Source of the DNA: an uncultured Spartobacteria bacterium
GTDB taxonomy: Bacteria; Verrucomicrobiota; Verrucomicrobiia; Chthoniobacterales; Chthoniobacteraceae
Reading direction: 5' to 3'
Assembly: GCA_903901425.1 (NCBI GenBank)
Contig: CAIURC010000063.1
Coordinates: forward strand, 62,001-126,000
Length of the DNA: 64,000 bases
Notes under the pieces: model-generated
Told to the model about the DNA's origin: nothing
The model's database searches: none
Seen by the model: the letters and a program-made list of their open reading frames with translations, nothing else
Shown here: piece after piece, positions 16,851-24,951 of the stretch
Layout: each line of letters begins with the position of its first letter
Position numbering within the stretch: position 1 is the stretch's first letter
Position numbers and translations under genes: made by a program

Positions 16851-18032
16851 TTGACCCCCGCCAACGACCCCAGCCCCGCCCCGGTGTACCGCTTCGCGCT
16901 CCTCCTCACGGGAGGTCGCGCCCGCGCGCAAAGTCTCCTCCGGCAGACTCTGGAAGAGGAGGGCGAGCGGATTCACGAAATCCGCGATCCCCACAGGCTC
17001 GCGTGGCTGGTGTCGCGCCTGCGCGCCGTGGCCCGGAGTTGGGAGGAACCGGGCGCTGCTCTCCCTGAGCAGGAACTCTCCGAGGGGGAAGAAGAACTCC
17101 AGCGCTTGCTCGAGGCTGCGGGCACCCTGAACGAACCCCAGAGATGTGCCATGGCACTTTTTTATTCGGGTGGTTTTGAGGTGGAGCAGATTGCGGAAAT
17201 CATGGGCATGGACCTCGCAGGTCTGGGAGGCGTCCTGTTTAACGCCAGGGAAGGTTTGAGGGCCGCATGGGAGGACGGTTCGCGGCGGGAACCCATTCAG
17301 GTTTCAGAAACCGATGCACTCCTTGCCTGTCACCACGGAGGCTGGGACTCCCCGAGGGCCGTTCAAAAGATCGAAAACGCAGCAACCCGCGATCTCATTC
17401 TCGCCGAGCGGTTGCGAGCCCAGAACCGGGAGGACGAGAAGTGGGAGAAAGTGCTCACGGCTCTTGAGGTGCCGCCGGATTTTGATCCATGGAAGGGGGC
17501 GGCGGGAGACGGGAAAACGCGCCAGTGGCTTCATCCCGCTGTGCTTTCGGTTCTTGCCGGACTTTTCATGATCGCAGGCTGCCTGTGCTGGTTGTGGCTG
17601 GATAAACGCTCGGATTTTTCAGGGCGCCAGCTTCTCAGCGAAATGGTCGGAAGCGCCCGGGCCATGACGGGGGGCGAGTTGCAACCCACCCATTTGATGG
17701 TGGGTGAACTGGCGGACCTCCTCTACATGCGCGGGTTTGAGGGGTACAGGGTCCCGCCGGAATTGGCGCGGCAGCGGGCTGTGGGTTGCCGCGTGTTCAA
17801 ACTCCGCGGTGTTCCCGTGGCCCAGGTTGCGGTCGACGCCCGCAGCTCGCTCCTCTACCTGTTCCGGTCCTCCGAACTGGGGGTTCAACTCCCCGATCCC
17901 GCCAGATGGCAGGTTTTGGAGTGCGGCGAATTGACGGCTGCGGTAAGAGAGGAGTCGGGAGTCTGTCTGGTGCTTTCCCTGCGTGGAGGACGGCAGCAGA
18001 TGGAAGAATTCCTCAAAACCCTCAAACCATGA
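16851..18032 (+). CDS. Sigma-70-like protein fused to a membrane segment and C-terminal domain
   Basis: 393 aa from TTG 16851, which has GGAG eight bases upstream; GTG 16884 is an alternative. Residues 1-145 look like a sigma/ECF-type helical protein: LRQTLEEEGERIHEIRDPHRLAWLV and a region-4-like helix-turn-helix, LNEPQRCAMALFYSGGFEVEQIAEIMGM. After a polar linker, one transmembrane helix (about 226-249, AVLSVLAGLFMIAGCLCWLWL) leads to an anti-sigma-like extracytoplasmic part of about 140 residues. Sigma and anti-sigma parts in one chain suggest self-controlled or non-canonical action. The ATGA overlap with the following lipoprotein gene indicates coupling. Function inferred; I do not know a characterised homologue. 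Confidence 0.72.
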   Translation: MTPANDPSPAPVYRFALLLTGGRARAQSLLRQTLEEEGERIHEIRDPHRLAWLVSRLRAVARSWEEPGAALPEQELSEGEEELQRLLEAAGTLNEPQRCAMALFYSGGFEVEQIAEIMGMDLAGLGGVLFNAREGLRAAWEDGSRREPIQVSETDALLACHHGGWDSPRAVQKIENAATRDLILAERLRAQNREDEKWEKVLTALEVPPDFDPWKGAAGDGKTRQWLHPAVLSVLAGLFMIAGCLCWLWLDKRSDFSGRQLLSEMVGSARAMTGGELQPTHLMVGELADLLYMRGFEGYRVPPELARQRAVGCRVFKLRGVPVAQVAVDARSSLLYLFRSSELGVQLPDPARWQVLECGELTAAVREESGVCLVLSLRGGRQQMEEFLKTLKP

Positions 18033-18481
18033 ATTCGATCCGTCTGCTCAGCGTTTTTTTGGTTGGCCTTCTTTTTGCCGGATGCGCCTCATGGCCTCCT
18101 CCGGAGTTGGCCAGCAGGCTGCCCGGGAAAAGGGACCGCTTTGAGGGCTTTTGGGAAGGCCGCTGGGAGAGTTCGCGCCGGGCAAATTCAGGGGACCGGT
18201 TGCAGTGCCGGTTGCAGAAGGTGGAGTCCGGTCTGTACCGGGCCGATTTCCGGGCTTTCTGGCACGGTCTGAGCGGTGTTTATCCCGTGGACCTCACCAC
18301 CCGCGAGGAGAGGGGATGCCTCTATTTCGAGGGCACCCAGAAGCTGCCCAAGATCCAAGGCGGTCTCTACCGCTATGAGGGTTTTATTGCCGGAGACGAA
18401 CTCCGGGCATGGTACAATTCCAAGTACGATACGGGGGAGTTCCGACTCACCAAATCCAAGAATCCCGCCGGGGGTGGTTGA
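18029..18481 (+). CDS. Small lipoprotein of unknown function
   Basis: 150 aa from ATG 18029, which sits in an ATGA overlap with the sigma-fusion stop; the longer track ORF is an artefact. The signal peptide SIRLLSVFLVGLLFAGC ends in a lipobox LFAGC, so the mature protein is lipid-anchored. The body reads FEGFWEGRWESSRR...LQCRLQKVESGLYRADFRAFWHG, then EGTQKLPKIQGGLYRYEGFIAGDELRAWYNSKYDTGEFRL. This looks like a lipocalin-like beta fold with the 'G.W.G.W' opening common in small envelope proteins, but no function is known to me. It is probably an envelope partner or target of the upstream fusion protein. Confidence 0.8.
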   Translation: MNSIRLLSVFLVGLLFAGCASWPPPELASRLPGKRDRFEGFWEGRWESSRRANSGDRLQCRLQKVESGLYRADFRAFWHGLSGVYPVDLTTREERGCLYFEGTQKLPKIQGGLYRYEGFIAGDELRAWYNSKYDTGEFRLTKSKNPAGGG

Positions 18482-18578
18482 AATCCGCCAAGGCCAGTGC
18501 GCGGATTCTGAGAAAGCGGATCGGGGCAGGCGGAGAGAACAAATCCCGCTGCGGTATGGAACAGGCCTCCAACAGAGA

Positions 18579-18917
18579 CTAACCGGGAGGCCAGGAAAGC
18601 GGGCGTCCGGCCAGAAGATGGAGGTGCAGGTGTGGAACGGTTTCGCCCCCGTCCTGCCCATGGTTGATCACCACCCGGAAGCCTGACTGGTCGACCCCCA
18701 GTTTTCTGGCGACCTGTCCCACAGCCAGCAAAAGCTGGCCCAGAACACCGGCATCCTCCGGCAGGGCGGCTCCTACCCGGGCAATCGGACGGATGGGGAC
18801 AATCAAAACGTGTACCGGGGCTTGGGGCTGAATGTCGTGGAATGCGATCCAGTCCGGGGTACGGTCCACGATTTGGGCCGGGATCTGGCCGGCGGCAATT
18901 TTTTCAAACAGTGTCAT
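18579..18917 (-). CDS. HIT-family (HinT-type) nucleotide hydrolase
   Basis: 112 aa from ATG 18917, chosen because MTLFEKIAAGQIPAQIV is the standard HinT opening; the track adds 34 unrelated residues. The histidine triad HLHLHLLAGRPL is complete, with NHGQDGGETV before it. The family hydrolyses purine nucleoside phosphoramidates and related adenylated compounds in the cytosol. It starts in an ATGA overlap with the unknown gene upstream, forming nrdR-unknown-HIT on the minus strand. Confidence 0.93.
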   Translation of the reverse strand: MTLFEKIAAGQIPAQIVDRTPDWIAFHDIQPQAPVHVLIVPIRPIARVGAALPEDAGVLGQLLLAVGQVARKLGVDQSGFRVVINHGQDGGETVPHLHLHLLAGRPLSWPPG

Positions 18918-19474
18918 AGGAGTGAGAACCCAATTTCGCGGCCGCAAGCGCCCATCTCCACATGGTCCCGGGTGAACGCCACAATTTCGGAACGCAGCGC
19001 CTCGCAATCGCGACTCCATGCTTTCTTCGAACGGAGCAGTTTCACCGCGGGTTCAAGGCCGCAGAGGATGAAATGATGGGGGGAGTGCACGAGCAGATCC
19101 TGAATCTGCCGGGCGAGCAGGTCAAAAAATGCGAGCTCGTACCCTGACCCCGCCTGGCGGGCAAGTTGGAGCACTGAAATCTCGCGGGTGGGTGCCGTGA
19201 AACAGAACAGGCTGCCTACCTCGGAGTAGCCGATGCACTGAAGCACTGAGCGCACGGCACACTCCAAATCTGTGCAGGAAACCGAAGTGCCACGAAACTG
19301 GGTCCTCAGGTGGAGGGTCACGCTCTCAGTGACATGCTCGCACAACCACCATTTTGGGTATCCAGCGCGGCGTGCGGCAGATTCCAAGGAAACGAAAAGC
19401 CATTCTGGATCAAAAGCATGCGCCTGTCCGTCGTGCAGCGTGACCAGGGGCAGATCGTTCCTGAGGGCGATCAT
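18914..19474 (-). CDS. Conserved-looking protein of unknown function between nrdR and HIT
   Basis: 186 aa from ATG 19474, five bases after the nrdR stop; the longer track ORF runs back into nrdR antisense sequence. N-terminus MIALRNDLPLVTLHDGQAHAFDPEWL, then SLESAARRAGYPKWWLCEHVTESVTLHLR and a C-terminal part with LARQIQDLLVHSPHHFILCGLEPAVKLLRS. The segment 'HAFDPEWLFVSLESAARRAGY..WWL..HV' loosely recalls an ATP-cone/NrdR-like helical domain, but I cannot assign it. The tight spacing to NrdR and the ATGA overlap with HIT argue for a real gene linked to nucleotide metabolism or its control. No signal peptide or membrane segment. Confidence 0.72.
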   Translation of the reverse strand: MIALRNDLPLVTLHDGQAHAFDPEWLFVSLESAARRAGYPKWWLCEHVTESVTLHLRTQFRGTSVSCTDLECAVRSVLQCIGYSEVGSLFCFTAPTREISVLQLARQAGSGYELAFFDLLARQIQDLLVHSPHHFILCGLEPAVKLLRSKKAWSRDCEALRSEIVAFTRDHVEMGACGREIGFSLL

Positions 19475-19478
19475 GATC

Positions 19479-19991
19479 TCACTTGAAAAGTTCGGGTTGG
19501 GACGCGCTGCGTTTGTGGCGCTTCCCAAGGGACTGGATTTCCTCGATGAATTCTCCGATGTCCTGGAAGCTCCGGTAAACCGAGGCGTACCGGACATAGG
19601 CGACCTCGTCGAGCTGATGGAGGGCGTCCATCACTTTACCGCCGAGCAGATGAGAAGGGATTTCGCGGCTGAAATCCTGCTCGAAAGCCTGAAGGATGTC
19701 GGTGCAGGCGTTCTCGAGGGACTCCCGGGTGACTGGGCGTTTCTCGCAGGCTTTGAGCATTCCATTGAGGAGCTTGTGCCGGTCAAAAGGTTCACTGCGG
19801 CCGTCGCGTTTAATGACCCTCAGGTCCGCTCTCTCGATCTCCTCGTAGGTCGTGAATCGGGTGCCGCATGCCACACATTCCCGCCGGCGGCGAATGCTCC
19901 TTCCGTCCTTGGACAGGCGGGAGTCGATCACCTTGTCCTCCATGTTGCCGCATTTGGAACAGTGCATCTTGTGGTTCTGGGACGGTTCCAC
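19479..19991 (-). CDS. nrdR: Transcriptional repressor NrdR
   Basis: 170 aa. N-terminal zinc ribbon CSKC...CVACGTRFTTYEEIE, then an ATP-cone domain (VIKRDGRSEPFDRHKLLNGM...RPVT) and YVRYASVYRSFQDIGEFIEEI, all standard for NrdR. It represses ribonucleotide reductase operons in response to adenine nucleotides. The track start is GTG 19991; ATG 19967 would give MHCSKCG, closer to the usual NrdR start, so eight residues are uncertain. First gene of a minus-strand operon with an unknown protein and HIT. The tail SQPELFK is unremarkable. Confidence 0.95.
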   Translation of the reverse strand: MEPSQNHKMHCSKCGNMEDKVIDSRLSKDGRSIRRRRECVACGTRFTTYEEIERADLRVIKRDGRSEPFDRHKLLNGMLKACEKRPVTRESLENACTDILQAFEQDFSREIPSHLLGGKVMDALHQLDEVAYVRYASVYRSFQDIGEFIEEIQSLGKRHKRSASQPELFK

Positions 19992-20109
19992 CCCTGACTA
20001 ACCACAAGCCCTTGTGGTGTCAAGCCGTGGCGAAGCCGTCTCGGGTGCCGACTCCACCGGGCGAAAATACAGCATTGCGCGACAACCGCCCGGGCCTAAT
20101 GTGTCCGGG

Positions 20110-20634
20110 ATGCTGAGCGAGGACAGTTTCCAGTATGCGCTTGAAAACACCCAGGTTTTGCGCGCTCCGCAACAGCGGATACAGACGTTCGGCCAGACCA
20201 CATTCCGGTTTTTTCTGGTCACCGAACTCATGGACAGCGTCCACCAAGTGCGGGTCCGGGATGGGCGGTTTTACGCGGAACGACCCCAGATTGTGACGCC
20301 GGCCGGGTTTCAACAGACCTTGGCGGAGGGGTTCGGGGAGCGCGCGGAGGAGTTCATGGAGTGGCTGAAAAGGTTCGGTGGCGATTTGGCCGTGCTGCGC
20401 TACGGGTTCCAACTGCGCAAGACGCTGATTTCGGAGCAGGTGGTCCACAGCCGGATGGAAGACGTGGTGGCACGCTTGGAGGAGCGCGTGGATCGCGCGG
20501 AAGATCCGCTCAGCGCGATCATTCAGGGCGTGGACGAAGGCTGGGAGGTGTGCCTGCTGAAGTTTGCCATCGACCTGATTCAGAGCTCGGCCCCCGGCAA
20601 CGCCGATGATTTCCGCAGGCGCGGCCTGTTCTAG
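20110..20634 (+). CDS. Conserved protein of unknown function
   Basis: 174 aa from ATG 20110; GTG 20101 is possible and the track start is too early. The sequence has a structured look: TFRFFLVTELMDSVHQVRVRDGRFYAERPQIVTP, then EGFGERAEEFMEWLKRFGGDLAVLRYGFQL and a charged helical C-terminus. I recall similar sequences in other Verrucomicrobiota but no described function. No signal peptide. It is 118 bases from NrdR, transcribed divergently, and about 90 bases ahead of the LysM gene on the same strand. Confidence 0.7.
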   Translation: MLSEDSFQYALENTQVLRAPQQRIQTFGQTTFRFFLVTELMDSVHQVRVRDGRFYAERPQIVTPAGFQQTLAEGFGERAEEFMEWLKRFGGDLAVLRYGFQLRKTLISEQVVHSRMEDVVARLEERVDRAEDPLSAIIQGVDEGWEVCLLKFAIDLIQSSAPGNADDFRRRGLF

Positions 20635-20724
20635 AGCGGACATGGTTGAGCTTGGAAAATGGGGCCCTGACTTCGGGGCATTGACCGGAGGGCGCACCCG
20701 TTTCAGCCGGGCGTCTCGCACTCC

Positions 20725-21600
20725 ATGATCCGGGTATTGATCCTTGTGGGGCTGGCGGTGTTGGTTTTTGGGTCCGGTGCTTACTGGACCTACGAGTTGT
20801 TTCTGCGACCAACTCAGGATTTGAAAATGGAGAAGGAGTTGGGGGCGGCGGCGGTGCCCCCGGACCCCTCGTTGCCCGCATTTGAGCAGTGCGTGGCGTT
20901 GAAAAAACAGCTCAAGCTCCAGGAGGCACGGCAGGCATTCTCCCGGTTTTTGGAGCAGTACCCGGTATCCACTCGGCAGGAGGAAGCCCGGGAGCAACTG
21001 GGGGAACTCAACATTTCCATCTTCCTGAGTCCGGTGCCATCCGCGGAAAAAGATGAGTACGTCGTGAAGCCAGGGGACGTGCTGACCAAGGTTGCGGGCC
21101 GCTTGAAGACCACGCCCGAGTATCTCGTCCGTGCCAATCGATTGACCGGAACCATGCTCCGGATCGGCCAGCGCTTGGTGGTGGGCCGTGGAAGCTTCTC
21201 GCTGGTGGTCGACCGTGTTCAAGGCCGGGTCACACTTTTGAGGGATGGCAGGTTTTTTAAGCAATACACGATCCAGAGCGGGGCGGTTGGTGCCGCTGGA
21301 AGCTCAGGTCATGGGCGGAAGGCTCCCGTTCAAGTGCGAAAACAGGGCAGGGTGGGGGAGAAATCCGCATGGACTCCCGACGGGCGGAGGGTCACTCTGG
21401 CGGACAAGGAGTACCATGGTGCGGCGCACTGGATCGCGGTAGAAGGGGGCGGTGTCACACTCTATGCCCCGGTCGAGTCCGAGCCAGGAAAGCCCGCCCT
21501 CAAGCCTGCCGGTGGCTTGGTGTTGGGATTTCGAGACACCGAGGAACTCGCGGCCTTGCTCCGGAAAGGAGATCCGGTCACCATCATCACCCTGAATTGA
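20725..21600 (+). CDS. LysM protein with degenerate L,D-transpeptidase-like domain
   Basis: 291 aa. An N-terminal membrane anchor (VLILVGLAVLVFGSGAYWTYELFL) is followed by a helical TPR-like stretch (LKKQLKLQEARQAFSRFLEQYP), a LysM domain (YVVKPGDVLTKVAGRLKTTPEYLVRANRL...IGQRLVV) and a C-terminal region laid out like YkuD L,D-transpeptidases. The catalytic pieces are missing: where active enzymes have IHGT and SHGCIRM, this protein has TLYAP and PAGGLVLGF, although DTEELAALLRKGDPVTII keeps the family's tail. So it probably binds peptidoglycan without cross-linking it. It precedes accA by five bases. Confidence 0.82.
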   Translation: MIRVLILVGLAVLVFGSGAYWTYELFLRPTQDLKMEKELGAAAVPPDPSLPAFEQCVALKKQLKLQEARQAFSRFLEQYPVSTRQEEAREQLGELNISIFLSPVPSAEKDEYVVKPGDVLTKVAGRLKTTPEYLVRANRLTGTMLRIGQRLVVGRGSFSLVVDRVQGRVTLLRDGRFFKQYTIQSGAVGAAGSSGHGRKAPVQVRKQGRVGEKSAWTPDGRRVTLADKEYHGAAHWIAVEGGGVTLYAPVESEPGKPALKPAGGLVLGFRDTEELAALLRKGDPVTIITLN

Positions 21601-21605
21601 AACGC

Positions 21606-22568
21606 ATGAAACCGCAGATCCTGGAATTTGAGCGACCAATCGTGGAGTTGGAGGAAAAACTGGCCGAGTTGAAGCAGCACTCGCATGCCAACGACCTCAA
21701 TTTCGATGCGGAGGTTCGTCGGATGGAGGGCAAGATTGAGGAAACCAAGCGCCGGATTTACGAGAACCTGACTGCCTGGGAGCGGGTCCAGATCGCAAGG
21801 CATCCGGCGCGTCCCTACGCGTTGGATTACCTTCAACTGTCGTTCAATGGCTTTGTGGAGCTGCATGGAGACCGTCTTTTCTCCGAGGACCGTGCGATGC
21901 CCGGCGGTTTTGCCACTCTGGCGGGCCGCAAATGCGTCGTGGTCGGACATCAGAAAGGGCGGGAGTTGAAGGAGAACATCCGGCGCAATTTCGGATGTGC
22001 GAACCCGGAGGGATACCGCAAGGCGCTGAGGCTCATGAAGCTTGCTGAAAAGTTCAGGCTCCCGTTTGTTTCGCTGATCGACACTCCCGGGGCCTATCCC
22101 GGAATTGGAGCGGAAGAACGTCACATCTCAGAGGCGATCGCAGTGAACCTACGCGAAATGATGACCCTCAGGACGCCAACGGTGGCCGTGGTGATCGGCG
22201 AGGGCGGTTCCGGCGGCGCGCTGGGCATCGGAGTCGCTGACCGCGTGCTCATGCTCGAGAACTCTTACTACTCGGTCATCAGTCCGGAAGGATGCGCCGC
22301 AATTCTCTGGAAACACCGCAAACACGCCCCGGAAGCTGCCGCAGCCCTCAAATTGACGGCCAAGGACCTGCTGGATCTCGGGGTGATTGACGGCGTCATT
22401 CCCGAGCCCATGGGTGGCGCCCATCAGAACCACGAGGCCGCCATCGACAGCCTCAGGGACGCCGTGGCGCGCAACGTGGAGGAACTCTCCAAACTTCCGC
22501 TGGAGGATTTGCTGGCAAAACGGTACGAAAAATTCAGGCGGATCGGCGAGTTTGCCGGCGATAGCTGA
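21606..22568 (+). CDS. accA: Acetyl-CoA carboxylase carboxyltransferase subunit alpha
   Basis: 320 aa from ATG 21606; the track start at 21369 lies inside the LysM gene. Full-length AccA: coiled N-terminus FERPIVELEEKLAELK, ELHGDRLFSEDRAMPGGFA, IDTPGAYPGIGAEERHISEAIA, IGEGGSGGALGIGVAD and ISPEGCAAILWK. With AccD it transfers the carboxyl group from biotin to acetyl-CoA, the first step of fatty acid synthesis. It sits directly behind a cell-wall-binding protein, an arrangement I would not have predicted. accD is not in the window. Confidence 0.97.
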   Translation: MKPQILEFERPIVELEEKLAELKQHSHANDLNFDAEVRRMEGKIEETKRRIYENLTAWERVQIARHPARPYALDYLQLSFNGFVELHGDRLFSEDRAMPGGFATLAGRKCVVVGHQKGRELKENIRRNFGCANPEGYRKALRLMKLAEKFRLPFVSLIDTPGAYPGIGAEERHISEAIAVNLREMMTLRTPTVAVVIGEGGSGGALGIGVADRVLMLENSYYSVISPEGCAAILWKHRKHAPEAAAALKLTAKDLLDLGVIDGVIPEPMGGAHQNHEAAIDSLRDAVARNVEELSKLPLEDLLAKRYEKFRRIGEFAGDS

Positions 22569-22669
22569 CCCCGTACCAGATTGCCCCTCCGGAAACTTCT
22601 CCGGTCGCACCCAGTCCAGACTCGGAAACGGAGTCCAGTCTTTTGGGTGCCGGCCCAAGATCCTTCCCC

Positions 22670-23182
22670 ATGATCGAACGCGAGGAAACAGCGACGCTTC
22701 TCCTGTGTCAGCGGCTGCGTTTGGTGGCATACTACGCCCTTGTGACCGGGGATTCCGCCTCCGGTCTTGAGGTGTTCCGCGAGGTCTGCAGGCTTGCGGG
22801 TGACCGCTCGGAAGGGTTCGACTCGGAGCAGCATCTCTTCAACTGGTCGCGCATGGCAGGCAGAAACCTCGGAATCGAAAAGGTGCGCGCCCTGCATGGC
22901 GAATACGCGGGGATCAGTCCTGAGTGCCTTTCCCTGCTTGAAGGAGAGTGGATGGAAGGAGACGACGTGACCAGCGCCGAGGGTTTGGAAGCTCTCTCGC
23001 GATGTCTCGCAGAACAGCCCGCGGGTGACGCTGAGTTCCTGCGGATGTATTTTTTTGAGGAGCTCTCAGAGCACGAAATTGCGCGCCGAAAACAATTGAG
23101 CGTTCAGGAGGTGCGCAACCGGTTGGTTCTGGTGCAAAGAGAGGTGCTTGGCTGCGTGCGTCGGAGGCTTGCAAATGCGTGA
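22670..23182 (+). CDS. ECF-type RNA polymerase sigma factor-like protein
   Basis: 170 aa from ATG 22670 (MIEREETATLLLCQRLRLVAYY). Region-2-like sequence at the start (EVFREVCRLAGDRSEGFDSEQHLFNWSRMAGRNLGIEKVRA) and region-4-like sequence near the end (FLRMYFFEELSEHEIARRKQLSVQEVRNRLVLVQREVL) match the ECF sigma factors abundant in Planctomycetota and Verrucomicrobiota. The region-2 DNA-melting segment is poorly conserved. It overlaps the next gene, a FecR-like membrane protein, by eight bases, so the pair forms a sigma/anti-sigma-type module. Confidence 0.8.
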   Translation: MIEREETATLLLCQRLRLVAYYALVTGDSASGLEVFREVCRLAGDRSEGFDSEQHLFNWSRMAGRNLGIEKVRALHGEYAGISPECLSLLEGEWMEGDDVTSAEGLEALSRCLAEQPAGDAEFLRMYFFEELSEHEIARRKQLSVQEVRNRLVLVQREVLGCVRRRLANA

Positions 23183-23969
23183 AAACCCCGGAAGCAGCAC
23201 CCGCTCAGAGCGCGGCCAGAAGATGGCGGGGAAATGGATTGCCCGAGTTTCGTGGCCCGCCTGTTCTCGGCAGGAACTCGAAGAACTGCAAGTCGAACTG
23301 GCCGGTTCTGCCGAGTGCCGGCGCCAGTTCATTGAAGACCGGATTTTCGCACAATCCCTGCGTGAAGTTTTCCGGAGGCTCGATTCCCCGGGGCTTGCAG
23401 TGGTGCAGGTCTCACCCCATCCAACGCACGCTTCTCCGCCTGGCCCCAGAACCAAAGAGCCCAAGAAAATCACCTTTCTGCCCGGGAGCAAGGACAGCGT
23501 TCCCTCGCATTCCGAACCGAGTCGGAGGCTGAGTCTCTGGCAGGCGGTTGTCGTGGCGGGAATCGCGGGAGTTTTTCTCGGTTATTGCGGAGCCAGACTT
23601 GTCGGATCTCCCTCAACCGTCTCCAGATCCGAGGTCCGCCATCCAAAAGACGGACCTACTGCCAACTCAGTTGATGGAACGTTTGTGAACGCTGTTTTCC
23701 GGGGTACGGTGGTTTGGTCCGCTTCGCCAGAGCGGGTTTTCTCCGTCCAAGAGGGAGTGCTCGAGGTTGAGGCGCCGGCTCAAGCCCGGCCGTGGGGGGT
23801 TCTAGCGCCGACTGGAAAACTTCAAGTCGCGTCAGGTCAATCCTTGGTGCAATTCGAATCTGGTGCCGGCGTCCGGATCACAATCCGGAAAGGGGCAGCC
23901 TGCTGGGTGCCCACGGGGGGAGACCCTGTCGAACTCAAGGCCGGCTCGGAATACGTTCCTCCGAGGTGA
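23175..23969 (+). CDS. FecR-like anti-sigma/membrane sensor protein
   Basis: 264 aa from ATG 23175, inside the end of the sigma-like gene. A cytoplasmic N-terminal part (SRQELEELQVELAGSAECRRQFIED) precedes one transmembrane helix near residues 121-141 (WQAVVVAGIAGVFLGYCGARLV). The outside part carries a FecR-like beta region: VFSVQEGVLEVEAPAQARPWGVLAPTGKLQVASGQSLVQFESGAGVRITIRKGAACWV. This is the layout of anti-sigma factors that read an envelope signal. Target genes are not apparent nearby. It converges with the ThuA gene, with a small GC-rich inverted repeat (ACTTCCC..GGGGAAGT) between them but no T-run. Confidence 0.78.
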   Translation: MRENPGSSTRSERGQKMAGKWIARVSWPACSRQELEELQVELAGSAECRRQFIEDRIFAQSLREVFRRLDSPGLAVVQVSPHPTHASPPGPRTKEPKKITFLPGSKDSVPSHSEPSRRLSLWQAVVVAGIAGVFLGYCGARLVGSPSTVSRSEVRHPKDGPTANSVDGTFVNAVFRGTVVWSASPERVFSVQEGVLEVEAPAQARPWGVLAPTGKLQVASGQSLVQFESGAGVRITIRKGAACWVPTGGDPVELKAGSEYVPPR

Positions 23970-24027
23970 CTCCCCGCGGGGCCGGTGGATACTTCCCACT
24001 CGGGGAAGTCGCCGGAAAATCGGAGCC

Positions 24028-24924
24028 CTACTTCTTGGCGGGTTTTGGGTCCAGATTTGCCGTGAGGTCGGCTTCTGAAGGGGTGGACAGAACGCCGGTT
24101 TCAGGCACCTGTGCCTTGGCAGTCCAGAGAATCGCGTTCAGCACCAGTTTGCGCTGGTCTGGATTCGACCAGCCGGCGTGGTAATGGCCTCCTGTGAAAC
24201 CGAATCCCCGTCCGCCACCGGATCGCTCGCTCGCCCACGCCACATGCTGGGGCGTTTTTGCGGCAATCTCCGCGCGGACGGCAGGGTTGCCGGAATGGGG
24301 GCCATCGGCCCGGCTCATTGTGGAGTCCGGGGGGACGTCCGAAAGGACGGGGGTGACGCCCTGCATCTTTTCCCGGAACCGCATATGGAAATACCACTCG
24401 TCGTTGGAGCTAAAGGGAGTGACGCCCTGGCTGACCGGGTGCGCTGGCAGTGGCCGGAAGTTAGCCACCCAGTGCGGGTTCACGGACCAGTCGGTCTCAA
24501 AGTAGCCTCCCAACCATTCGAGGAACTCGCGTCCCCCGTTGTCCTTGGGGACTTCGACGGCGTAATGAAGGCAGACCAAGCCGCAGCCGCGTTTCATGGC
24601 CGCAGAGAGTTGTTCCAAGCGGCCTTCCTGCACGGCGGGGTGCCCCTTGCCGCCGTCCGCGTAGATCACAATGGTATCCGCAGCGTTGAGTTCGGCCTCA
24701 GAAGGCCATTCACCGTTCAGGTGCGGGTGAAGGTCCACCCGATCCGAAGCGCCTTGGGCCAGGCATTTGGCCAGCAGTTGAATGCCAGCATTGTGTTCAT
24801 GTTGACCTGGGCCATGGCTGGGTTTGCCCGCGATGAGCACAACCGATTTCTTTTCCGCCGCGCAAAGAGCCAGCGGCAATGCCATCAGAGCGGAGATCGA
24901 GCTGAGGAAGATGGGGATACGCAT
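24028..24924 (-). CDS. Secreted ThuA-domain protein (trehalose utilisation-like)
   Basis: 298 aa. Signal peptide IPIFLSSISALMALPLALCAAE, then the ThuA fold of class I glutamine-amidotransferase shape: VVLIAGKPSHGPGQHEH, DTIVIYADGGKGHP, GCGLVCLHYAVE, PLPAHPVSQGVTPF, DEWYFHMRF and GRGFGFTGGHYHAGW. These domains are widespread in Planctomycetota and Verrucomicrobiota, often beside DUF1080 genes, and are linked to sugar metabolism without a settled reaction. It lies 27 bases downstream of the DUF1080 gene in the same orientation, forming a two-gene unit that acts outside the cytoplasm. Confidence 0.88.
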   Translation of the reverse strand: MRIPIFLSSISALMALPLALCAAEKKSVVLIAGKPSHGPGQHEHNAGIQLLAKCLAQGASDRVDLHPHLNGEWPSEAELNAADTIVIYADGGKGHPAVQEGRLEQLSAAMKRGCGLVCLHYAVEVPKDNGGREFLEWLGGYFETDWSVNPHWVANFRPLPAHPVSQGVTPFSSNDEWYFHMRFREKMQGVTPVLSDVPPDSTMSRADGPHSGNPAVRAEIAAKTPQHVAWASERSGGGRGFGFTGGHYHAGWSNPDQRKLVLNAILWTAKAQVPETGVLSTPSEADLTANLDPKPAKK

Positions 24925-24951
24925 AACGCGGAGAGGTGGATTCGGTGCGGA

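Noticed and set aside
6549-19474. Shared 'CGIEP / CGLEP' stretch in the unknown proteins at 6.5 and 18.9 kb
   Set aside because: Five residues only, with no wider similarity; treated as chance.
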